A stretch of DNA of 13,847 nt from Victivallales bacterium (lineage in GTDB: Bacteria > Verrucomicrobiota > Lentisphaeria > Oligosphaerales > Oligosphaeraceae). Below the pieces are notes generated by a model, which had not been told where the DNA came from, did not search any database, and saw only the letters and a program-made list of their open reading frames with translations. Shown here piece by piece: positions 7,214 through 13,704 of the stretch (position 1 is its first letter; each line of letters opens with the position of its first letter). A program made the translations under genes and the position numbers. The DNA lies in the NCBI GenBank assembly GCA_017964325.1, contig JAGCSE010000313.1:1-13847 (forward strand), read 5' to 3'.

Positions 7214-9781
7214 ATGTCCACACATCATTACATGAACATTATCTTCTCAACATTATTTCTGCTGTTGATTGGCTATGGGATATGGGTCTATCGGCGTTTG
7301 CCGAAGAAAAATCCCCCAGGCCGTCGTGTCTGCACGGAAAAGGCGGCGTTGGAGTACCGCTGCCAATTGGAGCAGATGCGTGTGCGCGAAGAATGGAAGG
7401 CGAAGAATCTGTCAGGCATGGCGCAGGAGCGCGCAAGCTGGCTGGAAGCGAAAATAGGCTATGTCCTGATGAAGACTGGCGGAAAGGACGCCATCCATGA
7501 TCCGAATATGCGTAATATGTTGGAAGATATGTATTTGTTGATTATGCGGGCGCGTCATCAGGCGCTTCTTTCTTCTGAAAAGATGCTGGAGGAGTGGGGC
7601 GGCCGTCTGCGGACGTATGTGTCGCCCATCGATGGCTCGCTGCGGACGTATTCGGTCAGTCTGCCTGGCGGATATGATCCGACCGTGCGGTGGCCGCTGA
7701 TCGTTTCGATGCACGGTCATGGCTGGTATGGAAAATACCAAGGCCATCCTGCGCCTTATTATTCGGGAGCTGTCTGCCTGTCTCCCGAAGGCCGTGGCTC
7801 CAGCGACTACAAGAATCTCGGTGAAGAGGATGTGTTGGCGACGATCGACCTTGTGATGAAGGAGTTCAGCATCGATTCTGAACGCGTCTATCTGACGGGA
7901 AGTTCAATGGGTGGCACGGGCAGTTTCCATCTAGGTGTGCATTATGCGGATCGTTTCGCGGGAATCTTTCCCATTGTCGGCAATGCGGACAATCTCGCGT
8001 GGACGGAACGCTGGGGCTGGAATCATGAATTTGCAGGCCGTAACAACGAGTTGCGCAATTTGATACAGGAGTCCCATACGGCACGTGCATTTGTCGGAAA
8101 CCTTTTCAATCTGCCAACTTACATTCTGGCAGGTTCGGCGGACGACATCGTGCCTCCCGCGCATTCGCGCAACATGGTTGCGGAAATGCGGCAGCTTGGC
8201 ATGAACATGGAGTATCGCGAATATCCAGGCGTGGGCCACGGCGGCTTCCCTGGCGATGCAATGCAGAGCGGACTTGCATGGATTTGCAGTTGGAAACGCA
8301 ATCCATATCCGAAAGCCGTTCATTGGAAGGCGGATTTGCTCAAGCATGGAAAGGCTTATTGGGTGCGAATCGACCAATTTGACGTGCCTTTGACATTGGG
8401 CGGCATCGATGCGGTGGCGAAGACTGAAACGATGGTCAATATCCATACGACGAACCTGCTGGCGTTCTCCATCCAACGTCCGACCGCGCTTTTCGAAGAA
8501 GGCGAACCGCTGATGCTTGTAATTGACGGAACGCGGCTGACGTTGCCGCCGACCGATGATGAAAATGCGTGGACGATGTTGCGAAAAGACCCAAATCACG
8601 GCTGGATGCTGGCTTCCGATATCCCGTTGGAGCCTTTGCAGAAGAAAGTCGGCTGCGAAGGACCCGTGGCAGAGGCGTTGCTGAATCCGTTTGTACTGGT
8701 CATTGGTACGCAGAACGAAAAGATGAACGAGGCGTGGAAGCGTGAGGCAGAATATTTCGCCCGCGAATGGGAGTCGCGATACCATTCGTATCCGCGAATG
8801 GTGAACGACAGTGATGTCGATGAAGAAATAGAACAGGAATATAATTTGATTTTGTTCGGCGGCTCGTCCGACAACGAAGTGAGCGCACGGCAAATCAATA
8901 TCCCTTGGGATGATATGCGCGCCTTGCTGACAAGCAAGATATATGAAACCAATGCGGAGCAGACGGAGGAGGAGGAAGCCGAAGACGTTCAAAATAAGAA
9001 GGATGTGTCAGAAATCATGGATCGTGCGGACATGGGGACGATTGTCGTCTATCCGAGCGAGGGCAATCTGGACAGACTGGCCGTCGTGTGGACGGCGAAC
9101 AGCCCCGCCGCCGCCTATCAGGGCTGGTGGCGTTTCGGCAATTGGTTCAACTGGGGCGTGTTCGATTCCAAAAAGTATTTCGATTACGCGATTTACGATG
9201 CGCGTTCGTGCAATCCGGAGACGATGCTGCTGGTCGGATGGTTCGGCTCGGATTGGCAGGTGCCGACTGGGCGGTATTATTTTGCGAATGAAGAGGTTAG
9301 GAAAGAATCGGCGGACCAGGTCTATCCTGAGTATGACCAAGTGCCTGATATGAAGGAATTTCCGTTGATTTCGCTTCGTCCGAAGAAAATCCGCCAGATG
9401 CGCGGTGCGGTTGGCTTCGGGCGGACATTTTTCGGCGAACCGCTGGAGAATGGCCTTGGCATGAGGGCGCCATGCACCATTGAGTACAATGTCGATGGAA
9501 AATGCGCGACTTTCGCCAGCGGTGTGACGTTGCTGAATCCGCGTGAAAGTGCGATGTGTTCGATTCGCGAGCGCGGCGAATCCGTTAAATTTAAGGTATT
9601 TGGCGATGGCAAGCTCATCAAGGAGCTGAAAGTCGATTGGAAGAAGCCGAAGGATACTTTGAATGTGAAGATTTCAGGCGTGAAAATCCTGAAGCTGGAG
9701 GCTGTTCCCGACGGCGGGCCGTCATGGTTGCACATGGGCTCCGCCTGGCTTAATCCGACGCTTGGCAAATCAGAGCCATGA
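7214..9781 (+). CDS. Membrane-anchored alpha/beta-hydrolase (prolyl oligopeptidase / PHB-depolymerase-like esterase) with C-terminal NPCBM-like domain
   Basis: 855 residues. The in-frame TGA at 7175 limits the start. The ATG at 7214 has a weak AAGAAG upstream, and the ATG at 7232 is an alternative. A hydrophobic segment (about 8-26) followed by YRRLPKK looks like a signal anchor, leaving the enzyme outside the cytoplasmic membrane. The hydrolase core (about 132-365) has an oxyanion-type MHGHG (166-170), the nucleophile elbow GSSMG (Ser231), the acid in GSADD (Asp310) and the His in GVGHGG (His342), so the triad is complete. Residues about 490-560 (PFVLVIGTQNEKM to LILFGG) recall a beta/alpha module seen after such esterases. 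The tail (about 735-850; FFGEPLENGLGMRAP, VKFKVFGDGKLIKEL) resembles the NPCBM carbohydrate-binding fold. A role in deacylating polysaccharide is inferred. The CCA gene follows 58 bases later. Confidence 0.85.
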   Translation: MSTHHYMNIIFSTLFLLLIGYGIWVYRRLPKKNPPGRRVCTEKAALEYRCQLEQMRVREEWKAKNLSGMAQERASWLEAKIGYVLMKTGGKDAIHDPNMRNMLEDMYLLIMRARHQALLSSEKMLEEWGGRLRTYVSPIDGSLRTYSVSLPGGYDPTVRWPLIVSMHGHGWYGKYQGHPAPYYSGAVCLSPEGRGSSDYKNLGEEDVLATIDLVMKEFSIDSERVYLTGSSMGGTGSFHLGVHYADRFAGIFPIVGNADNLAWTERWGWNHEFAGRNNELRNLIQESHTARAFVGNLFNLPTYILAGSADDIVPPAHSRNMVAEMRQLGMNMEYREYPGVGHGGFPGDAMQSGLAWICSWKRNPYPKAVHWKADLLKHGKAYWVRIDQFDVPLTLGGIDAVAKTETMVNIHTTNLLAFSIQRPTALFEEGEPLMLVIDGTRLTLPPTDDENAWTMLRKDPNHGWMLASDIPLEPLQKKVGCEGPVAEALLNPFVLVIGTQNEKMNEAWKREAEYFAREWESRYHSYPRMVNDSDVDEEIEQEYNLILFGGSSDNEVSARQINIPWDDMRALLTSKIYETNAEQTEEEEAEDVQNKKDVSEIMDRADMGTIVVYPSEGNLDRLAVVWTANSPAAAYQGWWRFGNWFNWGVFDSKKYFDYAIYDARSCNPETMLLVGWFGSDWQVPTGRYYFANEEVRKESADQVYPEYDQVPDMKEFPLISLRPKKIRQMRGAVGFGRTFFGEPLENGLGMRAPCTIEYNVDGKCATFASGVTLLNPRESAMCSIRERGESVKFKVFGDGKLIKELKVDWKKPKDTLNVKISGVKILKLEAVPDGGPSWLHMGSAWLNPTLGKSEP

Positions 9782-9839
9782 TTGGATGTTTGAGAGAGGC
9801 GCGTTCCTGCACGGCTATGGTAAGAGGAAGGATTGAAAA

Positions 9840-11219
9840 ATGAATGCAAAGAAAAATGAAATACTGGTGGCTGTTCATCACATTGCTGAACTGTTGAAAA
9901 GTCATGGTGGACGTTCACTGCTTGTGGGCGGCTGTGTCCGCGACAGCCTTTTGGGCTTGGAATGCAAGGATTTCGACATGGAAGTCTATGGCCTGTCCAT
10001 GGATGATATCCAAAATATTCTGGGCAGGGAATATAAATTGGATTTTGTCGGCATGGCGTTTGGTGTGCTGAAAGTGTATCGCTATGACATCGACATCGCG
10101 CTGCCGCGGGTCGAAAACAAGACGAATGCAGGGCATAAGGGCTTCGATGTGTCATTTGTCCCGAATCTGAGCTGTGCAGATGCCGCAAGCAGACGCGATT
10201 TTACCATCAACGCCATCATGCGCGACCCATTGACCGATGAGTTGATTGACCCGTGGAACGGCGTGAAGGATTTGCATGACGGCGTGTTACGCCATGTCTC
10301 GGAGCATTTTGCAGAAGATCCGTTGCGCGTGCTACGTGCGATGCAGTTTGCTGCGCGGTTTGATTTCAAGGTGGCAGATGAGACGGTCAAGCTTTGTTCA
10401 ACGTTGTCGCAGAACGAGTTGGCGCAAGAACGGATCGCCATGGAATGGGAGAAGCTGCTTCTGAAAGGAAAGAAGCCGTCAAATGGTTTGCGTTTCCTGC
10501 GCAACTGCGGTTGGATTGATAACTATCCTGAACTCAAGGCGTTGATTGGCTGTCATCAGGAACCGCAATGGCATCCGGAGGGCGATGTGTGGGAACATAC
10601 GCTGCGAGTAGTCGATGCGGCGGCGGAAATGCGTCACTATGACAACGAAACGGATAATCTTCTGCTGATGCTTGCGGCGTTATGCCATGATTTCGGAAAA
10701 CCTTCGACGACAACAGTTGATGAACGCGGGCGGATCATCAGCCATGCCCATGATGAAGTGGGCGTGGCTCTTGCCGAGTCGTTCATCAGGCGGATTTGGA
10801 ACAAGAAGGAGCTTGACGATGTCCTGCCGTTGGTGAGACGGCACATGCTGCCGACGATGTTCATCCAGAGTAATGTGGCTGACAAGGCATACCGTCGTTT
10901 GGCGTTGGAAGTCAAGAGCATGGAACTTCTTGCTGATTTGGCCGAATGCGACTTGCGCGGCGTTGCGGTGCCGGCGGACGTGTTGGATGCCAAAATCGAA
11001 CGGCTGAATTTGTTCAGGGAGCGTTCACGTGCGTTGAATGTGATTGCAGATCGTCCTGAGCCGATTGTGTTGGGGCGTCATCTGATGGAACGTGGCATAA
11101 CGCCAGGCCCGCAGATGAAACCGATCCTCGATGCGTGCTTTGATGCGCAGTTGAACGGTGATTTCAACGACTTGCAAGGTGGATTGAAATACCTTGACAA
11201 CTTTCTAAATAAGGGGTAA
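9840..11219 (+). CDS. cca: CCA tRNA nucleotidyltransferase (class II, with HD domain)
   Basis: 459 residues. AGAGGAAGG lies just upstream of the ATG. The enzyme adds or repairs the 3' CCA of tRNAs with CTP and ATP. Visible motifs are LVGGCVRDSLLG (28-39), the catalytic DFDME (Asp44, Asp46), SRRDFTINAI (117-126), the neck RRxD-type segment EDPLRVLRAMQFAARF (159-174), and QERIAMEWEKLL (196-207). An HD hydrolase domain follows, with HPEGDVWEHT (245-254) and CHDFGK (282-287). Related class II proteins include poly(A) polymerases; the HD domain and the HPEGDVWEHT block favour the CCA enzyme. The tRNA-like element at 13440-13514 carries no encoded CCA, so tRNAs of this genome may depend on this enzyme (inference). 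It converges on the Ro60 gene. Confidence 0.92.
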   Translation: MNAKKNEILVAVHHIAELLKSHGGRSLLVGGCVRDSLLGLECKDFDMEVYGLSMDDIQNILGREYKLDFVGMAFGVLKVYRYDIDIALPRVENKTNAGHKGFDVSFVPNLSCADAASRRDFTINAIMRDPLTDELIDPWNGVKDLHDGVLRHVSEHFAEDPLRVLRAMQFAARFDFKVADETVKLCSTLSQNELAQERIAMEWEKLLLKGKKPSNGLRFLRNCGWIDNYPELKALIGCHQEPQWHPEGDVWEHTLRVVDAAAEMRHYDNETDNLLLMLAALCHDFGKPSTTTVDERGRIISHAHDEVGVALAESFIRRIWNKKELDDVLPLVRRHMLPTMFIQSNVADKAYRRLALEVKSMELLADLAECDLRGVAVPADVLDAKIERLNLFRERSRALNVIADRPEPIVLGRHLMERGITPGPQMKPILDACFDAQLNGDFNDLQGGLKYLDNFLNKG

Positions 11220-11228
11220 ATCTTTTTT

Positions 11229-11260
11229 ACGCAGAGGCGCAGAGAGGCAGAGATGCAAAG
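11229..11260. repeat. Four degenerate 8-bp tandem units (RNGCARAG core)
   Basis: The units are ACGCAGAG, GCGCAGAG, AGGCAGAG and ATGCAAAG, starting ten bases after the cca stop. The ACGCAGAG type resembles short intergenic repeats I recall from several unrelated bacterial genomes; a database check is needed. Confidence 0.7.
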
Positions 11261-11271
11261 CGGTTATTATG

Positions 11272-11307
11272 TCTAGCGTATCTAGAATAACTAGAATATC
11301 TAGAGTA
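11272..11307. repeat. Four 9-bp tandem units (WCTAGARTA)
   Basis: The units are TCTAGCGTA, TCTAGAATA, ACTAGAATA and TCTAGAGTA, directly adjacent to each other. They lie 11 bases after the 8-bp tract and ahead of the convergent-gene hairpin. Confidence 0.85.
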
Positions 11308-11320
11308 TCGCACTTTATAC

Positions 11321-11363
11321 AAATGCCCCCTGCCATGATATGAGACATGACAGAGGGGCATTT
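11321..11363. terminator. Long hairpin between cca and Ro60 genes, likely bidirectional terminator
   Basis: AAATGCCCC (11321-11329) pairs with GGGGCATTT (11355-11363). The stem continues inward with CTG/CAG and CATG/CATG, interrupted by one bulge and one C-A mismatch, around an 8-base loop (11338-11345). It ends 5 bases from the Ro60 stop codon. The trailing T-runs are short (ATTTGTAT in the Ro60 direction), so termination strength is uncertain. Confidence 0.65.
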
Positions 11364-11368
11364 GCACG

Positions 11369-13009
11369 TCACTGATGGCGTGCGTCGAGTTCATCCCACT
11401 GGCGGATGATCTCGTCGGCGAAAAGGATTTCCTTTCCTGTCCATCCTTCGAGAATCGCGCCGCGGTAGGTGTACTCGGGGATGACTGCATTCGTGTAACC
11501 AGCCGTTTGGACAGTGATGAAATTGACCTTTGGATTCACTTTCGTCCTGTACATTTCAAGAAGCTTCAGCACATCAACGTAAGGATAATAATACTTGGTT
11601 ATGTTGAAATGCTCCATGTCGATAACGTATGGATGTTTAGTTCCGTAAAGTTCGCCGTGGCCGGCCTGCTGGTCGGAGAAGATGAAAATATTGTCATATT
11701 TTCGCTCGTTCTTGATTGCATCCTCGAAGAAAATCCATATTCCGTTTTCGGTTCCATGGCCGACGGATTCCCCACGATTCTTGGAAAGATCGCGGGCCTG
11801 TTCCAAGACGCTGGTTTTCTTGGATATATCAAACATCTTCAATTTGTCGCCGAAGATTCCGACTTCTCCTTCTTCGCTCAGCCTTGCGGCGATTACGGAA
11901 CTTAGGTTTCCGATTTCGGCGACGGTGACGGTTCCGTATTCGGAAGTCATCGCGCCCCATGCAGAGCCTGAATTGTCCGAAAGACAGACGGTCTTCCCCT
12001 TCAGTTTCGGCATATTGTCGATGGAGAGCTCGACGCATTGTTCAAGGGCATCCAAAACAAGATGTTTGTATGGGATGTCCGTCGCCGTCTCAATCGCCAT
12101 ATATGCGGCGTAGTATCGGAAGGGGAACTGCTTGCCAGTCTTTACGCCAGCCTTCAAGTCATCGAGAACACCGATCATGTAATCCCTGCTCTCAGCACTG
12201 TCATCAAGCTCCGACAGGATGTTGCGGAGGTTCCGCAGCAACGCCATGTGCGGTATGCGGATGGTCTTGCGGATGTCCTTGAACGACATTCCTTCGGAAC
12301 GCAGATTCTCCCATGTCTTTTCGGATTCGCTGACATTCACTGTCCCGTTTTTCATCAGTTCACCGACAAGCTCACCTTTCGCGTGGCAGATTCTCACGGT
12401 GTTGATCATGCCAGCTTCGGCGTTCTTGTATTTGTTGATCTGATAAGCGTTTAGCGACTGGAGCTTCTCCGCCCACGAACGCTTCAACACGGTCGGAATC
12501 CCCGATTTGCTGCCCTCGTGGAGATAAAGGTAAGACGAAAGCTGCATGGCGGGTTCGTCCGCACGCGACATGACAATGGCGTTGATTTTTCTGAACTCGC
12601 CTGGATTCTTTTCATCAAAGTCTGGGCGAGACGGATGGACAGCCGCCATCACCATGATGATTTGCGGATTCAGACGCATCATGTATGTCGTCCTAAGCTC
12701 GGCGGCAAGCCTAATCGTCCCTTCGAAATCGTAGTCGAGAGAGGCCGAAATCGTCTCCTTGAATACGTCTGTGGCGTTTTTTCCGTCAAAATCCAAAACA
12801 AGGAATTTCTTTGCACATTCAGATACATGGCTTTCACATTCCATGCCGTCGCGGTAATATTGCGGCTCTCCGAATATGGAGGAGGCCGCGACCATCTTCA
12901 ACGTTTCAAGCGGGTTCAGCCCGTATGAAATGCCGCCCATGAAATTGACTTGCGCCTTCTGTGCCTTCTTCTCCTCTATTTCCTTTACTATTCTGCTGAT
13001 TCTGCTCAT
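11369..13009 (-). CDS. rsr: Ro60-family RNA-binding protein (TROVE + vWA domains), bacterial Rsr
   Basis: 546 residues from the ATG at 13009, chosen because AAGGAG sits six bases upstream and the product opens with a normal basic helix. An upstream ATG at 13084 would add 25 residues read from the Y-RNA-like hairpin and lacks an SD. Ro60 is a ring of HEAT-like repeats that binds Y RNA and misfolded RNA; in bacteria it works with exoribonucleases such as PNPase in RNA decay. The TROVE region (about 10-330) includes YGLNPLETLKMVAASSIFGE (29-48) and YYR. The vWA domain (about 338-540) keeps the MIDAS motif DNSGS (Asp345, Ser347, Ser349), with Thr420 and Asp446 (IFSDQQ) as plausible further ligands. 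No PNPase, RtcA or RtcB gene is in view. The leader contains a Y-RNA-like structure. Confidence 0.93.
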   Translation of the reverse strand: MSRISRIVKEIEEKKAQKAQVNFMGGISYGLNPLETLKMVAASSIFGEPQYYRDGMECESHVSECAKKFLVLDFDGKNATDVFKETISASLDYDFEGTIRLAAELRTTYMMRLNPQIIMVMAAVHPSRPDFDEKNPGEFRKINAIVMSRADEPAMQLSSYLYLHEGSKSGIPTVLKRSWAEKLQSLNAYQINKYKNAEAGMINTVRICHAKGELVGELMKNGTVNVSESEKTWENLRSEGMSFKDIRKTIRIPHMALLRNLRNILSELDDSAESRDYMIGVLDDLKAGVKTGKQFPFRYYAAYMAIETATDIPYKHLVLDALEQCVELSIDNMPKLKGKTVCLSDNSGSAWGAMTSEYGTVTVAEIGNLSSVIAARLSEEGEVGIFGDKLKMFDISKKTSVLEQARDLSKNRGESVGHGTENGIWIFFEDAIKNERKYDNIFIFSDQQAGHGELYGTKHPYVIDMEHFNITKYYYPYVDVLKLLEMYRTKVNPKVNFITVQTAGYTNAVIPEYTYRGAILEGWTGKEILFADEIIRQWDELDARHQ

Positions 13010-13032
13010 TGACTTCTCCTTGTTCAATGGAT

Positions 13033-13122
13033 AAAAAGGCCCGAGATTGTTGGAAACATGACTTATAACAGTAGATATAAACAAAATCTAGACAGAAGTA
13101 TCACATTTCCCCGCATCGGGCC
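13033..13122 (-). ncRNA. Candidate Y RNA upstream of the Ro60 gene
   Basis: Reading 5' to 3' on the minus strand, GGCCCGA (13122-13116) pairs perfectly with TCGGGCC (13044-13038), followed by TTTTT (13037-13033). Inside is an asymmetric internal loop, TGCGG against AACAATC. A 10-bp helix follows, GGAAATGTGA (13110-13101) with TCATGTTTCC (13061-13052), including two G-U pairs. The apex holds TAGAT/ATCTA (13090-13086 with 13076-13072) with a 9-base loop. Y RNAs known from animals and Deinococcus pair their ends, carry the Ro-binding site in the lower stem and end in U. The 5' arm GGCCCGATG resembles the GGUCCGAUGG type seen in vertebrate Y RNAs. The location directly ahead of rsr matches Deinococcus. 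An attenuator for rsr is the alternative, and both could be true. Confidence 0.65.
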
Positions 13123-13142
13123 AACAAATTGAAACTGCATCC

Positions 13143-13171
13143 ATCATAAACCCACCTGTAAATGATTTGAA
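13143..13171 (-). promoter_or_regulatory. Probable sigma70-type promoter for the Y-RNA/rsr unit
   Basis: On the minus strand, TTCAAA (plus 13166-13171; four of six matches) is followed after exactly 17 bases by TATGAT (plus 13143-13148; five of six). The predicted start near 13136 is about 14 bases before the Y-RNA-like stem. Confidence 0.5.
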
Positions 13172-13259
13172 AAGATGCACTTCCTAAACTAAAAGGTTTT
13201 TCTGAGATTGTTGTTTCAGCTTGACTATCTTTGACATTCATTTTGCTTTGAGCGATATC

Positions 13260-13275
13260 ATGCTTATTCAAGCAT
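13260..13275. repeat. Small perfect hairpin ATGCTT-ATTC-AAGCAT
   Basis: A 6-bp inverted repeat with a 4-base loop lies in the non-coding Ro60 leader. It could be an operator or an RNA hairpin; no T-run follows on either strand. Confidence 0.4.
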
Positions 13276-13319
13276 AATTGTGAGAACAACCTAACTGGGA
13301 AACTTTTTGGTTTTTACGT

Positions 13320-13353
13320 TCAAAAATGATAGACACTCAAAAATGGATGACAC
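13320..13353. repeat. Two tandem 17-bp imperfect repeats
   Basis: TCAAAAATGATAGACAC is followed immediately by TCAAAAATGGATGACAC, with three differences in the middle. Paired direct repeats upstream of a promoter can be regulator-binding sites, but there is no other evidence for that here. Confidence 0.6.
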
Positions 13354-13439
13354 AGATTTATATCGATTCTATTAATGATTGGCGAATGAAGTAAGCCAAA
13401 TACCTGCTTCAGAAAAACCAAGATTTTTAAAGAGCCTAT

Positions 13440-13514
13440 ACGGCAAGCGGGAATCAAATCCACATCCTCTGACTGGGGGGAATCAGACATTCTGCTTCGC
13501 TAAACCATTGCCGC
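13440..13514 (-). ncRNA. tRNA-like element (tRNA-mimic RNA or degenerate tRNA)
   Basis: Reading on the minus strand, the arms fall in tRNA order: acceptor GCGGCAA with TTGCCGT (one G-U), T8-G9, D stem GTTT/GAAT, D loop AGCGAAGCA (A14 and A21 kept), stem TCTGA/TCAGA, four-base variable loop, then T stem GTGGA/CCCGC (one mismatch, one G-U) with loop TTTGATT. The anticodon loop is ten bases (TTCCCCCCAG) instead of seven. The usual C56 is T and the expected second G of the D loop is A, which could still pair as A19-U56. A discriminator A follows, with no CCA. Flanking AT...AT extends the acceptor helix by two pairs. A normal tRNA is unlikely. It may be a YrlA-type tRNA-mimic Y RNA because it shares strand and leader with rsr, or a decayed tRNA. 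Confidence 0.45.
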
Positions 13515-13552
13515 ATGACGGGTAAAAAAAGAACAGCGACCCGCATGGACAT
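13454..13552 (-). CDS. Possible small ORF of 32 residues overlapping the tRNA-like element
   Basis: The ATG at 13552 has AAGGAG eight bases upstream (plus 13561-13566) and reads to a TGA at 13454. The product starts MSMRVAVLFLPVMRQWF and has a short hydrophobic stretch; an in-frame ATG at 13573 would give 39 residues. I recognise no family. It overlaps most of the tRNA-like sequence, so at most one of the two readings is likely to be the selected one. The shared upstream promoter does not discriminate between them. Confidence 0.25.
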   Translation of the reverse strand: MSMRVAVLFLPVMRQWFSEAECLIPPSQRMWI

Positions 13553-13611
13553 GGATTTCACTCCTTCGTTCATACGATAAAACCACCATCTCATTTTTCC
13601 CAATAAACATT

Positions 13612-13639
13612 ATTATACACGAAGATTAGAATTATGCAA
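13612..13639 (-). promoter_or_regulatory. Promoter with perfect -10 box upstream of the tRNA-like element
   Basis: On the minus strand, TTGCAT (plus 13634-13639) is followed after 16 bases by a perfect TATAAT (plus 13612-13617). A start near 13605 would give about 90 bases of leader before the tRNA-like element. The same transcript could continue toward the Y-RNA-like hairpin and rsr. Confidence 0.55.
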
Positions 13640-13653
13640 ATAAAAACCCTTTC

Positions 13654-13704
13654 TCTCACCGCAGGAATCATCCCTGCGTCGTCGTCAAAATGTCCGACGT
13701 GAGA
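13654..13704 (-). terminator. Possible compound terminator overlapping the end of the right-edge gene
   Basis: On the minus strand, TCTCAC (13704-13699) can pair with GTGAGA (13659-13654), enclosing a second hairpin CGCAGG/CCTGCG (13678-13673 with 13665-13660) whose loop contains the stop codon. GTTTTT follows about six bases later. This is plausible but irregular. Confidence 0.4.

Noticed and set aside
7931..8992. 353-codon minus-strand open frame inside the esterase gene
   Set aside because: It lies antisense to the catalytic domain; its Cys/His/Arg-rich composition is typical of a shadow frame, with no domain or SD.
11229..11307. CRISPR array
   Set aside because: Units are 7-9 bp, directly adjacent, with no spacers and no cas genes.
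13010..13084. N-terminal extension of the Ro60 protein from the ATG at 13084 (25 extra residues)
   Set aside because: It has no SD, is translated from the Y-RNA-like hairpin and its U-run, and the ATG at 13009 has AAGGAG at six bases.
13101..13289. 62-codon minus-strand ORF upstream of rsr
   Set aside because: It runs into the Y-RNA-like element, lacks an SD and has no protein-like pattern.
13440..13514. Calling this a functional glycine tRNA (CCC anticodon)
   Set aside because: The anticodon loop is 10 nt, the elbow bases are non-standard and a T-stem pair is broken, so a decoding tRNA is not supported.
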